Shown here: one piece after another, positions 8,310 to 15,918 of the stretch
Position numbering within the stretch: position 1 is the stretch's first letter
Layout of the letters: every line of letters starts with the position of its first letter
NCBI RefSeq assembly: GCF_007005445.1
Contig: NZ_CP041387.1
Coordinates: forward strand, 3,621,001 to 3,685,000
DNA: 64,000 nt
From: Rhodopseudomonas palustris
GTDB taxonomy: Bacteria > Pseudomonadota > Alphaproteobacteria > Rhizobiales > Xanthobacteraceae
Reading direction: 5' to 3'
Position numbers and translations under genes: made by a program
Notes under the pieces: model-generated
Databases searched by the model: none
What the model was told of the DNA's origin: nothing
The model's input: only the letters and a program-made list of their open reading frames with translations

Positions 8310-10442
8310 ATGGTTGAAGTTATTTGGGGCAGTTCTTCCAAGCCCGCGTCATCGAGAAGGCTTGCTGAAATTCTGGAAGCTGCCGATGATTTAGAGGGAA
8401 CGCTCTATATTGGCTACCCGATCCTGGGTACACCTTCAGGTGCCTTTCCGATAGATGCGACTCTTCTCAGCCCTGAGCACGGGATCATCGTATTCGATGT
8501 CGTGGAGGGACGAGATCCGACCGACTTCCAGCAGCGTCAGGACGAGATCTACACAAAAGTAAAATCACGCTTGATGCAATTTCCAAATCTCGTCCAGCGA
8601 CGAGAACTCGGCGTCGAACTGACCGTTGCCACATTTGCTCCCGCAACGCTCGTTAAGCGCTTCGATGTCGGACCAGACTATCATCTTCTCGACAGCGCCT
8701 CCCTAAGAGATTTCATACCGACCATCTCTTGGGAAAACAAACAACTATACCCCGCACTCGCTTCCGCAATTCAATCACTTTCCACCATTCGACGAGGCAA
8801 AAAGAAACGCGAATCCGCCCGGCCTGATTCTCGCGGCGCAAAGCTTCGAAGACTGGAAGAAACGATTGCGAATCTGGACGTCAACCAAGGTGCAGCGGTA
8901 ATTGAAACCGTGCCTGGCGTCCAGCGCATTCGAGGCTTGGCGGGATCTGGCAAGACCATTGTCCTCGCACTCAAGGTTGCTTATCTCCACGCACAAAATC
9001 CCGAATGGAATATTGCAGTCACGTTCAACACTCGTTCACTGAAGGGACAATTCGAACGTTTGATTACCAACTTCGTGTACGAGCAAACCAGCGAAGAGCC
9101 CGATTGGGACAAGATCGAGATCGTAAATGCGTGGGGAGCTCCGGGAAGCTCTGATAGAACAGGAATCTACTATAAATTCTGCAGAGCCAACGGCACAACC
9201 TACTTTGACTTTAAGTCTGCTCAGGAACGCTTTCCAGGGAAAGAATTCCAGGGAGCGTGCAGCTTAGCGCTAAAAGAAGCGATTAATCCGCAACCTTTCT
9301 ACGACGCGATACTGGTCGACGAAGCGCAGGACTTCCCTCCGGAATTCCTGCGACTGTGTTATCGCTTCCTGAAAGAGCCGAAGCGCCTTGTTTACGCGTA
9401 CGACGAACTTCAGAACCTCACTAATGCCTCCATGCTTCCACCAGAAGACATCTTCGGAAGGGACTCCCAAAATCGTCCGCTAGTATCATTGACGAACTCT
9501 TCCTCTGGCGAGCCTCGCCAAGACATCATCCTTGAAAAATGTTACCGGAACTCGCGCCCTATACTGGCAACTGCTCATGCTCTAGGATTTGGCATCTATC
9601 GCACCGCAGGGCTAGTTCAGTTCTTTGATCAGCACGACCTCTGGCTCGACGTTGGCTACGAGATAAAGACAGGAAGCCTGTCCGACGATCAGCGCGTATC
9701 GCTCCATCGAACCGACCGGACAAGTCCGAGATTTTTAGAATCTCACTCTCCCATCGACGACATCATCTCCTTCAAGTGTTTCGAAACGACTGAAGCGCAG
9801 GACGAGTGGTTAGCGGGCGAGATAGAGAAAAATCTCAAAGAGGACGACTTACTTCCAGAAGACATCGTTGTAATAAACCCCGACCCCCTGAAGACAAGAA
9901 AGGCCGTTGCGCGGGCGCGATCCCTTCTGTTCAAGAAGGAGATAAACTCAACATTGGCAGGCGTATCCTCTTCGCCCGATGTATTTTTTGAGAATGATGC
10001 CATAACTTTCACGGGCATCTTCCGAGCCAAGGGCAACGAGGCCGCGATGGTGTATATCATCAACGCTAATGATTGCTACGACTCTTACTTTCCTGTCCTT
10101 AGAGCTCGAATCCGCAGTCAACTTTTTACTGCAATAACGAGATCCAAGGCATGGGTAAGGGTTCTTGGCGTAGGCGCTGACATGAAAACCCTTGCGCGCG
10201 AGTTCGAAACGATAAAGCAGAACGACTTCTGCCTCAATTTTCAATACCCCAACGAACAGAAGAGAAAAGAATTGCATATAATCAACAGAGACATGACGCA
10301 CGACGAGAAGAAGTCGCTTGTGCGCAATATCTCAGATTTGGGCAGAATACTTGACGAGATTGATCTGGGGACTGTGACGCTTGAAGACTTACCTCAAGAC
10401 ATCCAGAGCAAGCTCCAAAAGATTATCGGGAAGATGGTATGA
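8310..10442 (+). CDS. NERD-like/UvrD-like superfamily 1 helicase (defence-type)
   Basis: A 710-aa protein with superfamily 1 helicase motifs: Walker A RIRGLAGSGKTIVLAL near residue 211, motif II ILVDEAQDFPPEF near 335, motif IV-like CYRNSRPIL, motif V-like FRAKGNEAAMVY, and motif VI QLFTAITRSKAW near 602. The N-terminus (IDATLLSPEHGIIVFDVV, residues 48-65) resembles a NERD nuclease core, but the E-x-K pair reads D63-V-V65, so nuclease activity is doubtful. Codon usage is clearly more A+T-rich than in the neighbours, suggesting transfer. The start has only a weak GAGAG site. The stop overlaps the next gene by 4 nt (ATGA), so the two are translated as a pair. An anti-phage role is inference; a repair helicase is possible. 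Confidence 0.8.
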   Translation: MVEVIWGSSSKPASSRRLAEILEAADDLEGTLYIGYPILGTPSGAFPIDATLLSPEHGIIVFDVVEGRDPTDFQQRQDEIYTKVKSRLMQFPNLVQRRELGVELTVATFAPATLVKRFDVGPDYHLLDSASLRDFIPTISWENKQLYPALASAIQSLSTIRRGKKKRESARPDSRGAKLRRLEETIANLDVNQGAAVIETVPGVQRIRGLAGSGKTIVLALKVAYLHAQNPEWNIAVTFNTRSLKGQFERLITNFVYEQTSEEPDWDKIEIVNAWGAPGSSDRTGIYYKFCRANGTTYFDFKSAQERFPGKEFQGACSLALKEAINPQPFYDAILVDEAQDFPPEFLRLCYRFLKEPKRLVYAYDELQNLTNASMLPPEDIFGRDSQNRPLVSLTNSSSGEPRQDIILEKCYRNSRPILATAHALGFGIYRTAGLVQFFDQHDLWLDVGYEIKTGSLSDDQRVSLHRTDRTSPRFLESHSPIDDIISFKCFETTEAQDEWLAGEIEKNLKEDDLLPEDIVVINPDPLKTRKAVARARSLLFKKEINSTLAGVSSSPDVFFENDAITFTGIFRAKGNEAAMVYIINANDCYDSYFPVLRARIRSQLFTAITRSKAWVRVLGVGADMKTLAREFETIKQNDFCLNFQYPNEQKRKELHIINRDMTHDEKKSLVRNISDLGRILDEIDLGTVTLEDLPQDIQSKLQKIIGKMV

Positions 10443-11095
10443 CGCCAAGAGCAACTGCATCAGAGATTAGCGCGATAATCACCAAGCTAATTGAGACGAG
10501 CCTGTCAGATCAACAGAACTGGCCATCCTTCATAAATTCGCGAGGCCTGACAGAGATTGGCATTCAAAATAATCCATCTCTAAGCATTGGCATGAAAAAC
10601 ATTCCTTACGAGGAAATTTATCTCACACTTCTTGCGGACAACGCATTCCACATCAAGATGCTCGACGGAGCCTTACTGCAAATGTGCTATCGATTTGCGG
10701 GCGATAGCATTCATAGCCACAGGTTATGCATGTTTCCGGCGCCTGATCTGGATAGCTTTGACAATCAACCCGACCTTTATCTGCAAGACGAACTTTATGG
10801 GGACATAGTCGGAAGAAATATCGTTCACTTTCCAATTCGCTTCGATTTTTGCATTGATGAAGCGCTGCACGTAGACGTTAAGCATCCAAAATCGCATCTA
10901 ACCTTGGGGCAGTACCCCAATTGCCGCATCCCGCTTGCCTGTCCATTAACACCTGCGAGGTTCATTTCGTTTATTCTTCGAAATTTCTATCACACAGCTT
11001 TTTATTCAACTGGGCTAGAGACGATTGACTGCAGCCAATCGTTCCAAGAAACAATTACCTCCAATGAGAAGCTCATAGCGCATATTTTGGCGTAA
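10439..11095 (+). CDS. DUF2290-type protein, partner of the helicase
   Basis: A 218-aa protein whose C-terminal half carries a signature I associate with the DUF2290 family: HFPIRFDF near residue 128, then HVDVKHPKSHLTLGQY, NCRIPLACPLTP and FILRNFYHTAFY. The biochemical function of this family is not known to me; the conserved Asp, His and Lys in DVKHPKSHLT would suit a catalytic or nucleotide-binding role (inference). The N-terminus is helical. Start ATG 10439 overlaps the helicase stop by 4 nt, so its synthesis depends on the helicase gene. Base composition is A+T-rich like the helicase. No signal peptide or membrane segment is seen. Confidence 0.72.
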   Translation: MTPRATASEISAIITKLIETSLSDQQNWPSFINSRGLTEIGIQNNPSLSIGMKNIPYEEIYLTLLADNAFHIKMLDGALLQMCYRFAGDSIHSHRLCMFPAPDLDSFDNQPDLYLQDELYGDIVGRNIVHFPIRFDFCIDEALHVDVKHPKSHLTLGQYPNCRIPLACPLTPARFISFILRNFYHTAFYSTGLETIDCSQSFQETITSNEKLIAHILA

Positions 11096-11193
11096 ACGCT
11101 GATCTGCTTCCGATCCTTGAAATCGCCTTCTCACGCATTTCTACTCTCACCTTTCGCCCATAGGGGGATTGGTGAAGCGTAATCCGCCCACCT

Positions 11194-11787
11194 GCCGGAC
11201 GGCCTCCGCTTGTTCGTCATAGAAGTCATCCTTGCAAAAGATCCCGCGGTCGCTTCGCTCACGCGGGCTACGCTTGCTGCGGACCGACGACAGCGAGTAC
11301 TTGCGCAAGTCGGTCGGCAACGCCCTGCGGGACATCAGCAAGAAGCACCCCGATCTGATCCGCAGCGAAGTCGCGACCTGGGATCTGGATCAGCACGGCG
11401 TTCGGCAAGTTCACAAGCTGGCGACGCGCCTGCTGACGACATCCTCAGCCGCCTGAAGCGCGTGAGGCGCGGAGACGACTAGCAAGCGTAGCCTGGATGA
11501 GCGAAGCGACATCCAGGTTTGCCGCTCCCGCATGTCGCTGCGCTCATGCGGGCTACCGACTTGAAGCGCGCCTTGCGCCGACGATTGGATCAACCGTAGG
11601 GCGGATGTGCGTAGCGTCATCCGCCGTCTTCATTGACACTGCACATCGTCGGGTTACGCCTCGGCTAACTCGCCTTACTTCTGCGCCAGCTTGCGCGCCG
11701 TCTGCAATCATAGCCCGCGCGACCGAAGCGACCGCAGGGTCTGGTGCGAGGACGCCTTCTATGACGAACAAGCGGAGGCCGTCCGGC
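11194..11787. repeat. 77-bp imperfect inverted repeat pair (arms 11194-11270 and 11711-11787)
   Basis: The left arm begins GCCGGACGGCCTCCGCTTGT and ends CACGCGGGCTA; the right arm is its reverse complement, beginning TAGCCCGCGCGACCG and ending AGCGGAGGCCGTCCGGC. Both arms are 77 bp with no gaps and roughly ten mismatches. They enclose 440 bp that include the alkylation-repair remnant. No transposase is encoded between them. Confidence 0.75.
11280..11456 (+). pseudogene. Remnant of a DNA alkylation repair (AlkC/AlkD-like HEAT) gene, 3' end only
   Basis: The frame encodes about 58 residues resembling the C-terminal HEAT-like repeat of COG4335-type DNA alkylation repair proteins: DSEYLRKSVGNALRDISKKH followed by PDLIRSEVATWDL and a basic helix before the TGA at 11454-11456. 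Homology starts abruptly at about 11280, ten bases after the left arm of the inverted repeat, so the 5' part of the gene was lost at that junction. An in-frame ATG at 11232 lies inside the repeat arm and is unlikely to be a true start. Confidence 0.55.
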
Positions 11788-12066
11788 ATCGCTCGGGACG
11801 CCGAAAGGACGACCAGCACACCCGCGCCGGACACGGCTCGGACCGGACGCGATCTGGTCGATGCGATGCAGGCCTCGCCTTGTCGAGATGTCGAACTTAT
11901 GCCGCGTCGGATGAGACTTCCGGTACGGGGCGTTGATCCGTTCGCGACATTCTCAGAATGACGTTTGGAGTCCGACGAAGCGGCCTGTCGCGATCTGTGG
12001 GCCTCGCTTCGTCCCGCGTTTCGCGACCCTCATGCGGACTCCACACTGGACTCACCACCTGCGTCG

Positions 12067-12105
12067 CCCTCACCCCAGCCCTCTCCCGCAAGCGGGAGAG
12101 GGAGC
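12067..12105. repeat. Family E hairpin repeat
   Basis: CCCTCACCCCAG followed by CCTCTCCCGCAAGCGGGAGAGG, a near-perfect hairpin. Related copies occur between serA and serC at 45374-45509. Confidence 0.65.
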
Positions 12106-12168
12106 GCGCTGCGATCTGCGGCATGGCCCGTGCTTCAAGCTCAGAGGGGCGATCCTTGCCACAACGTC

Positions 12169-12288
12169 GAGATTCCGGGTTCGCTCGCTTCGCGAGCGCC
12201 CCGGAATGACCTGCTCAGCCTAACTCTACAATCCTCTCTCCACGTCATTTCGGGCCTGCGCGCCGGAGGCGCGCATCCCGGAAATGAC
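12169..12288. repeat. Family A palindromic units (two half elements)
   Basis: First unit GAGATTCCGGGTTCGCTCGC to CGCCCCGGAATGACC (12169-12211), second CGTCATTTCGGGCCTGCGCG to GCGCATCCCGGAAATGACG (12243-12288). Each folds into its own stem; the order is reversed relative to the usual paired element. Confidence 0.7.
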
Positions 12289-12395
12289 GCCGGGAGAGGA
12301 CGTCGTGCCGCGATACGCTGGAGCTGCGGAGCGCCCTTCCCCCGCGTCGCTGCCCCGCATTGACAGGGGCGCGCGGCGCGGCCGAGACTTCGCGG

Positions 12396-12656
12396 ATGGC
12401 GTACTTATGGGTTCTGATTGCGATTCTGGTGACCGGCGGGGTGGCGGCGATCGTCAACGATACCGCCTATGGCGGCGAGCTGTTCGAATCCTCGACCGTG
12501 GTCAGCGTCGCGATGCTGTCGGCGCTGATGCTGTTCATCGGCCGCGGCATGCTGCGCGGAGCCAGTGCCGGCCAACGTCTCAATCACATCCTGATCTGGG
12601 CCGCGATCGCGCTCGCCGTGGCGGTGGCGTACCGGCTGCTGCATGTGCCGGGCTGA
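12396..12656 (+). CDS. Small membrane protein, possibly a truncated membrane half of a retropepsin-like protease
   Basis: An 86-aa protein with three hydrophobic stretches: residues 2-21 (YLWVLIAILVTGGVAAIV), 33-50 (VVSVAMLSALMLFIG) and 66-82 (NHILIWAAIALAVAVAYRLL). The segment RLNHILIWAAIALAVAVAYR resembles the N-terminal membrane part of TIGR02281-type aspartic proteases, which normally continue into a periplasmic protease domain; here the frame stops right after the last helix (weak inference). I chose ATG 12396 because the chain becomes plausible there; the upstream extension to 12360 is basic and atypical. The ribosome-binding site is weak. Confidence 0.5.
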   Translation: MAYLWVLIAILVTGGVAAIVNDTAYGGELFESSTVVSVAMLSALMLFIGRGMLRGASAGQRLNHILIWAAIALAVAVAYRLLHVPG

Positions 12657-12840
12657 GGGCCGGTCGGCCCGCCTGCCTCGCCGATCCGCCGGGTCGCTCG
12701 CCGGCGTCGGCGCTCCGGAACGACGGGCGAGAGCCGGCGCAACGAGATTTGATGCGGCGCAAGGCGGGAGCGGGCACGGCGCTCCTGAATGGCGCGGAAG
12801 GATTGGCTGACGGCGCTGCGCCGTCTAAACCATCGCGGTG

Positions 12841-13314
12841 ATGACTGAATCGGCGCAATTGTATCGATTGCTGTATGTCAGCGAAAATCGGATCGAGGGC
12901 GGTGTCGCGGATGTCGCCGCTGAAATCGAACGCATCCTCGACAGCTCCCGCCGCAACAACGACGCGTTCGACATCACCGGCGCGCTGATCTTCAATTGCG
13001 GCTTCTTCGCCCAGGTGCTGGAAGGGCCGCGCGATCATGTCGAGCGGATCTTCGAAGCGATCCGGCAAGACCGGCGTCACGGCAAGATCCAGGTGATGTC
13101 GGCCGCAGAGGTCGAGAGCCGGCAGTTTCCGAATTGGGCGATGGCCTATATCGGCCGCTCGCCGAGCTGGGAGAAGGCGCTCGGCTGGATCAGGACCGAC
13201 ACCCACTTCGCGCCCGACGAACAGTGTGACCGGCTGTTCAAGATCGTCATGGAAATGGCCTACGACGCCGAGCTGTCGCCCGATCGGACCTTCGCAGCGT
13301 CGGGCAAGAGCTGA
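12841..13314 (+). CDS. BLUF-domain blue-light photoreceptor
   Basis: A 157-aa flavin-binding photoreceptor consisting of a BLUF domain plus a short C-terminal extension. Conserved dark-state residues are present: Tyr in LYRLLYVSE (about residue 12), Asn in RRNNDAFDITGAL, Gln in FFAQVLEGP, and the Trp/Met strand FPNWAMAYIGR. BLUF proteins of this short type signal by partner binding; in R. palustris a BLUF protein (PapB) controls an EAL phosphodiesterase, but no EAL gene is adjacent here. The ATG at 12841 is preferred over the in-frame GTG at 12838; neither has a clear ribosome-binding site. The output partner is unknown. Confidence 0.9.
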   Translation: MTESAQLYRLLYVSENRIEGGVADVAAEIERILDSSRRNNDAFDITGALIFNCGFFAQVLEGPRDHVERIFEAIRQDRRHGKIQVMSAAEVESRQFPNWAMAYIGRSPSWEKALGWIRTDTHFAPDEQCDRLFKIVMEMAYDAELSPDRTFAASGKS

Positions 13315-13413
13315 AGCCGCAGCCGGACGCTGCCCGCGTTCTTAGAGCCTGACCGGAAATGCGGGCAGCAAATTCAAAAGGCTTTCATAAGCCGTTCAAT
13401 TGACGATTAGTTT

Positions 13414-13504
13414 CGTCATGGCCGGGCTTGCCCCGGCCATCCACGCCTTTCTTGATGGTTTCGCTGCAAGACGTGGATGCCCGGCACAAGGCCGGGCATG
13501 ACGG
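13414..13504. repeat. Family C palindromic repeat
   Basis: Begins CGTCATGGCCGGGCTTGCCC and ends AAGGCCGGGCATGACGGG, with inner CATCCACGCC and GACGTGGATG blocks complementary to each other. It lies between the convergent BLUF and LysR genes and could serve as a shared terminator. Confidence 0.75.
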
Positions 13505-13567
13505 GTTGAAACGAACGTGCTTGATTTCATTGCCCGCATTTCCAGTCGGGCTCTCAGGAGCACGGTC

Positions 13568-14473
13568 TCAGCCCCGCGGACTCTGGGCGCGCAGGTAGGT
13601 CAGCAGCCATTGCGCCGCGGGGCCGAGCGGGCGTGCAGCGAGGTGCGCGGCGGTCATCACCAGTTGCGCGGTGCGATCCTCGAATTCGAGCGGCTGGATC
13701 AGCTTGAGCCGGCCGGCTTCGACATCGTCCGCCACCATATGGGTCGGCATGCTGCCCCAGCCGAGCCCGGCCAGCAGCATCGCGTGCTTGGTGCCGAGAT
13801 CGGCCAGCCGCCAGGTCTGGGTCGACAGCACGCCGTAGTCGCGCCCCTCGGTCAGCGCCGAGCGGTCGGTGAGCACGAGCTGGACGTAGCGGCGCAGCAC
13901 GTCGGTCGGGATCGGGCCCTCGATCGCGGCCAGCGGGTGATGCTGCGCCACCACCGGCAGGAGCTGGACGGTCGACAGCGGATAGCGCTTCAGCGCGGGC
14001 TGATCGCTGAACGGCTCCGGCACCAGCCCGATCATGCAGGTGCCGTTCAGCACCAGCTCGGCCGAGGCGCCGAGCGACTGCACGAAGATCCGCGGCGTCA
14101 CGGTGGGGAAGGCATCGGTGAAGGCGCGCAGCGCATCGACCATCCGCGGCATCGGAAACATCGAGTCCAGCACCAGCGTCAGTTCCGATTCCAGGCCGCC
14201 GGCCAGGCTGCGGGCCTGATCGCGGAACGCCGCCGTCTCCTCGGCGATCCGCCGCGCCCGCGCCAGCAGCGCACGGCCGGCCTCGGTCAGCACCGGCCGG
14301 TACTGCGAGCGATCGAACAGCGCGACGCCGATCTGCCGCTCCAGCTTCTGCACCCCGTAGGTGACCGCCGACTGCGCCCGCCGCAGCTTGCGGGCGGCGC
14401 CCGAAAAGCTGCCTTCCTCCGCCACCGTGAGCAGGAGCTGGATCTGGTCGAGGGTGAGACCGTCATTCATCAT
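13568..14473 (-). CDS. LysR-family transcriptional regulator
   Basis: A 301-aa LysR regulator. The N-terminal winged helix-turn-helix is clear (LDQIQLLLTVAEEGSFSGAA, then RKLRRAQSAVTYGVQKLE), followed by a linker helix and a periplasmic-binding-protein-like effector domain from about residue 95. ATG 14473 is used; ATG 14470 directly after it is equally possible. It is transcribed divergently from the yceI-like gene across 93 bp, the classic arrangement in which a LysR protein controls the neighbour and itself. The effector is unknown. Confidence 0.9.
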   Translation of the reverse strand: MMNDGLTLDQIQLLLTVAEEGSFSGAARKLRRAQSAVTYGVQKLERQIGVALFDRSQYRPVLTEAGRALLARARRIAEETAAFRDQARSLAGGLESELTLVLDSMFPMPRMVDALRAFTDAFPTVTPRIFVQSLGASAELVLNGTCMIGLVPEPFSDQPALKRYPLSTVQLLPVVAQHHPLAAIEGPIPTDVLRRYVQLVLTDRSALTEGRDYGVLSTQTWRLADLGTKHAMLLAGLGWGSMPTHMVADDVEAGRLKLIQPLEFEDRTAQLVMTAAHLAARPLGPAAQWLLTYLRAQSPRG

Positions 14474-14566
14474 CGAAATTTTAGATCAAGATCAGCAAGA
14501 CTTCATCACTTTCTTCAGGTTGCCGGGGCTCTTAAGTCAGACCGACAGCCAAACTGGAGGACACTC
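14474..14566. promoter_or_regulatory. Divergent promoter region of the LysR gene and yceI-like gene
   Basis: A 93-bp spacer, more A+T-rich than its surroundings, with the block AAATTTTAGATCAAGATCAG next to the LysR start and a GGAGG ribosome-binding site (14556-14560) for yceI. A LysR operator is expected here; I see no unambiguous T-N11-A palindrome. Confidence 0.45.
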
Positions 14567-15208
14567 ATGATCCGACGTCACCTGCTGTTTCCGATCCTGG
14601 CCGCCGCGCTGGCGGTGGCGCCCGCCGCGTTCGCCGAGACCGCACCGAAGGCCGCCAAGGCCCCGGCGGCGAAGACCGAGCCGGTGAAGGTCGAGAGCGG
14701 CGCTTACGCGATCGACCCCGACCACACCCAGGTCGGCTTCGTGGTGTCGCATATGGGCTTCTCGGAATTCCGCGGCCGGCTCGGCGACGTCTCCGGCACG
14801 CTGCAGCTCGACGGCGCCGACCCGGCCAAAAGCAAGTTCGACATCAAGCTGCCGACCGCCTCGGTGAACACCCCGGTCGACAAGCTGACCGAGGAGCTGA
14901 AGGCCGCCGACTGGCTCGACGCCAAGGCGCATCCGGAGATCCTGTTCAAATCACAGAAGGTCACCGTCACCGGGCCGCGCCAGGCCAAGGTCAGCGGCGA
15001 GCTGACGCTGCACGGCGTCACCAAGACCGTGACGCTCGACGCCCGGCTGCACGGCGCCGGCGTCAACCCGCTGAACAAGAAGGTGACGGTCGGGTTCGAT
15101 CTCACCGGCACGATCAAGCGCAGCGAGTTCGGCGTGACGAAATACGTGCCGCTGATCAGCGACGAGGTCGGCCTCGAGATCAGCGCCGCGTTCGAAAAGC
15201 AGAACTGA
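14567..15208 (+). CDS. YceI-family periplasmic lipid-binding protein
   Basis: A 213-aa exported protein: signal peptide with a basic start (MIRRHLL) and hydrophobic core, cleavage expected after AAFAE at about residue 23, then an Ala/Lys-rich linker and a YceI domain. Typical YceI features are the start YAIDPDHTQVGFVVSHMGFS, the central VSGELTLHGVTKTV and the end FGVTKYVPLISDEVGLEI. YceI proteins have a lipocalin-like barrel that binds polyisoprenoids such as quinones and respond to pH or osmotic stress in several species. ATG 14567 follows GGAGG. The divergent LysR gene suggests dedicated control. Confidence 0.92.
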   Translation: MIRRHLLFPILAAALAVAPAAFAETAPKAAKAPAAKTEPVKVESGAYAIDPDHTQVGFVVSHMGFSEFRGRLGDVSGTLQLDGADPAKSKFDIKLPTASVNTPVDKLTEELKAADWLDAKAHPEILFKSQKVTVTGPRQAKVSGELTLHGVTKTVTLDARLHGAGVNPLNKKVTVGFDLTGTIKRSEFGVTKYVPLISDEVGLEISAAFEKQN

Positions 15209-15282
15209 TCGCTTTCGACTCTCCGCGCCCGTCGCATCCGGCGGCGGGCGCATCTCCCCTTGCCCTCGCAAAGAAACCATTC

Positions 15283-15873
15283 ATGAGCACTGCGCTGCCC
15301 GCCCCCCATCTCGACCAGTTGTTCGTCCAGGCCCGCACCCATAATGCCTGGACGCCGAAGCCGGTCACCGACGACACCATTCGCGCGCTGTACGATCTTC
15401 TGAAATGGGCGCCGACCGCGGCCAACAGCAATCCGGGCCGGTTCGTGTTCGTGCGCAGCGCCGAGGCCAAGGCGCGGCTATTGAACAGCGTCGCGCCCGG
15501 CAATGTCGACAAGGTGAAGCAAGCGCCGTGCTGCGTGATCGTCGCCTACGACAGCGAATTCCACGACCTGCTGCCGGAGCTGTTTCCGGCGCGCGACATG
15601 CGCAGCGGCTTCGTCGGCAAGCCGGAGCTGATCACCGAGACGGCCAAGCGCAACTCGGCGCTGCAGGGCGCCTACATGATCCTCGCCGCCCGCGCGCTCG
15701 GGCTCGACGCCGGGCCGATGTCGGGCTTCGACCACGCCGCGCTCGATGCCGAGTTCTTCCCCGACGGCCGCTGGAAGTCGAACTTCCTGTGCAACATCGG
15801 CTACGGCGATGCCGACAAGCTGTTTCCGCGCAACCCGCGGCTTTCGTTCGAGGACGCCTGCCGGGTGCTGTGA
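15283..15873 (+). CDS. Malonic semialdehyde reductase-like nitroreductase (RutE/HadB family)
   Basis: A 196-aa FMN-dependent nitroreductase-fold protein. The length, the start LDQLFVQARTHNAWTPKPV, the FMN-site segment WAPTAANSNPGRFVFV and the end LFPRNPRLSFEDACRVL are characteristic of the RutE group, which reduces malonic semialdehyde to 3-hydroxypropionate in pyrimidine degradation. No other rut genes are near, so the in vivo substrate may be different, such as another aldehyde or quinone. It starts 75 bp after the yceI stop in the same direction and may be co-transcribed with it. Confidence 0.85.
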   Translation: MSTALPAPHLDQLFVQARTHNAWTPKPVTDDTIRALYDLLKWAPTAANSNPGRFVFVRSAEAKARLLNSVAPGNVDKVKQAPCCVIVAYDSEFHDLLPELFPARDMRSGFVGKPELITETAKRNSALQGAYMILAARALGLDAGPMSGFDHAALDAEFFPDGRWKSNFLCNIGYGDADKLFPRNPRLSFEDACRVL

Positions 15874-15918
15874 CGCGGCGGCTGAGCGACACGCCTTCCA
15901 ATCAGGGAGATTGCGACG

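Larger units (their letters stand above)
11096..12395. other. Gene-poor, repeat-filled stretch downstream of the helicase cassette
   Basis: About 1.3 kb without an intact gene. It contains the 77-bp inverted repeat pair, a decayed DNA-alkylation-repair fragment, short dispersed motifs such as GTAGCCTGGATGAGCGAAGC (near 11485) and GTAGGGCGGATGTGCGTAGC (near 11599), a CTCTCCCGCAAGCGGGAGAG hairpin near 12078-12103, and family A units at 12169-12288. Composition returns to high G+C at about 11190. It reads as a graveyard of repeats at the right border of the acquired cassette. Confidence 0.6.

Noticed and set aside
11096..12284. Several overlapping frames of 60-150 codons in the repeat-filled stretch
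   Set aside because: They are translations of dispersed repeats, lack ribosome-binding sites and switch frame among repeat copies; only the alkylation-repair fragment has protein-like conservation.
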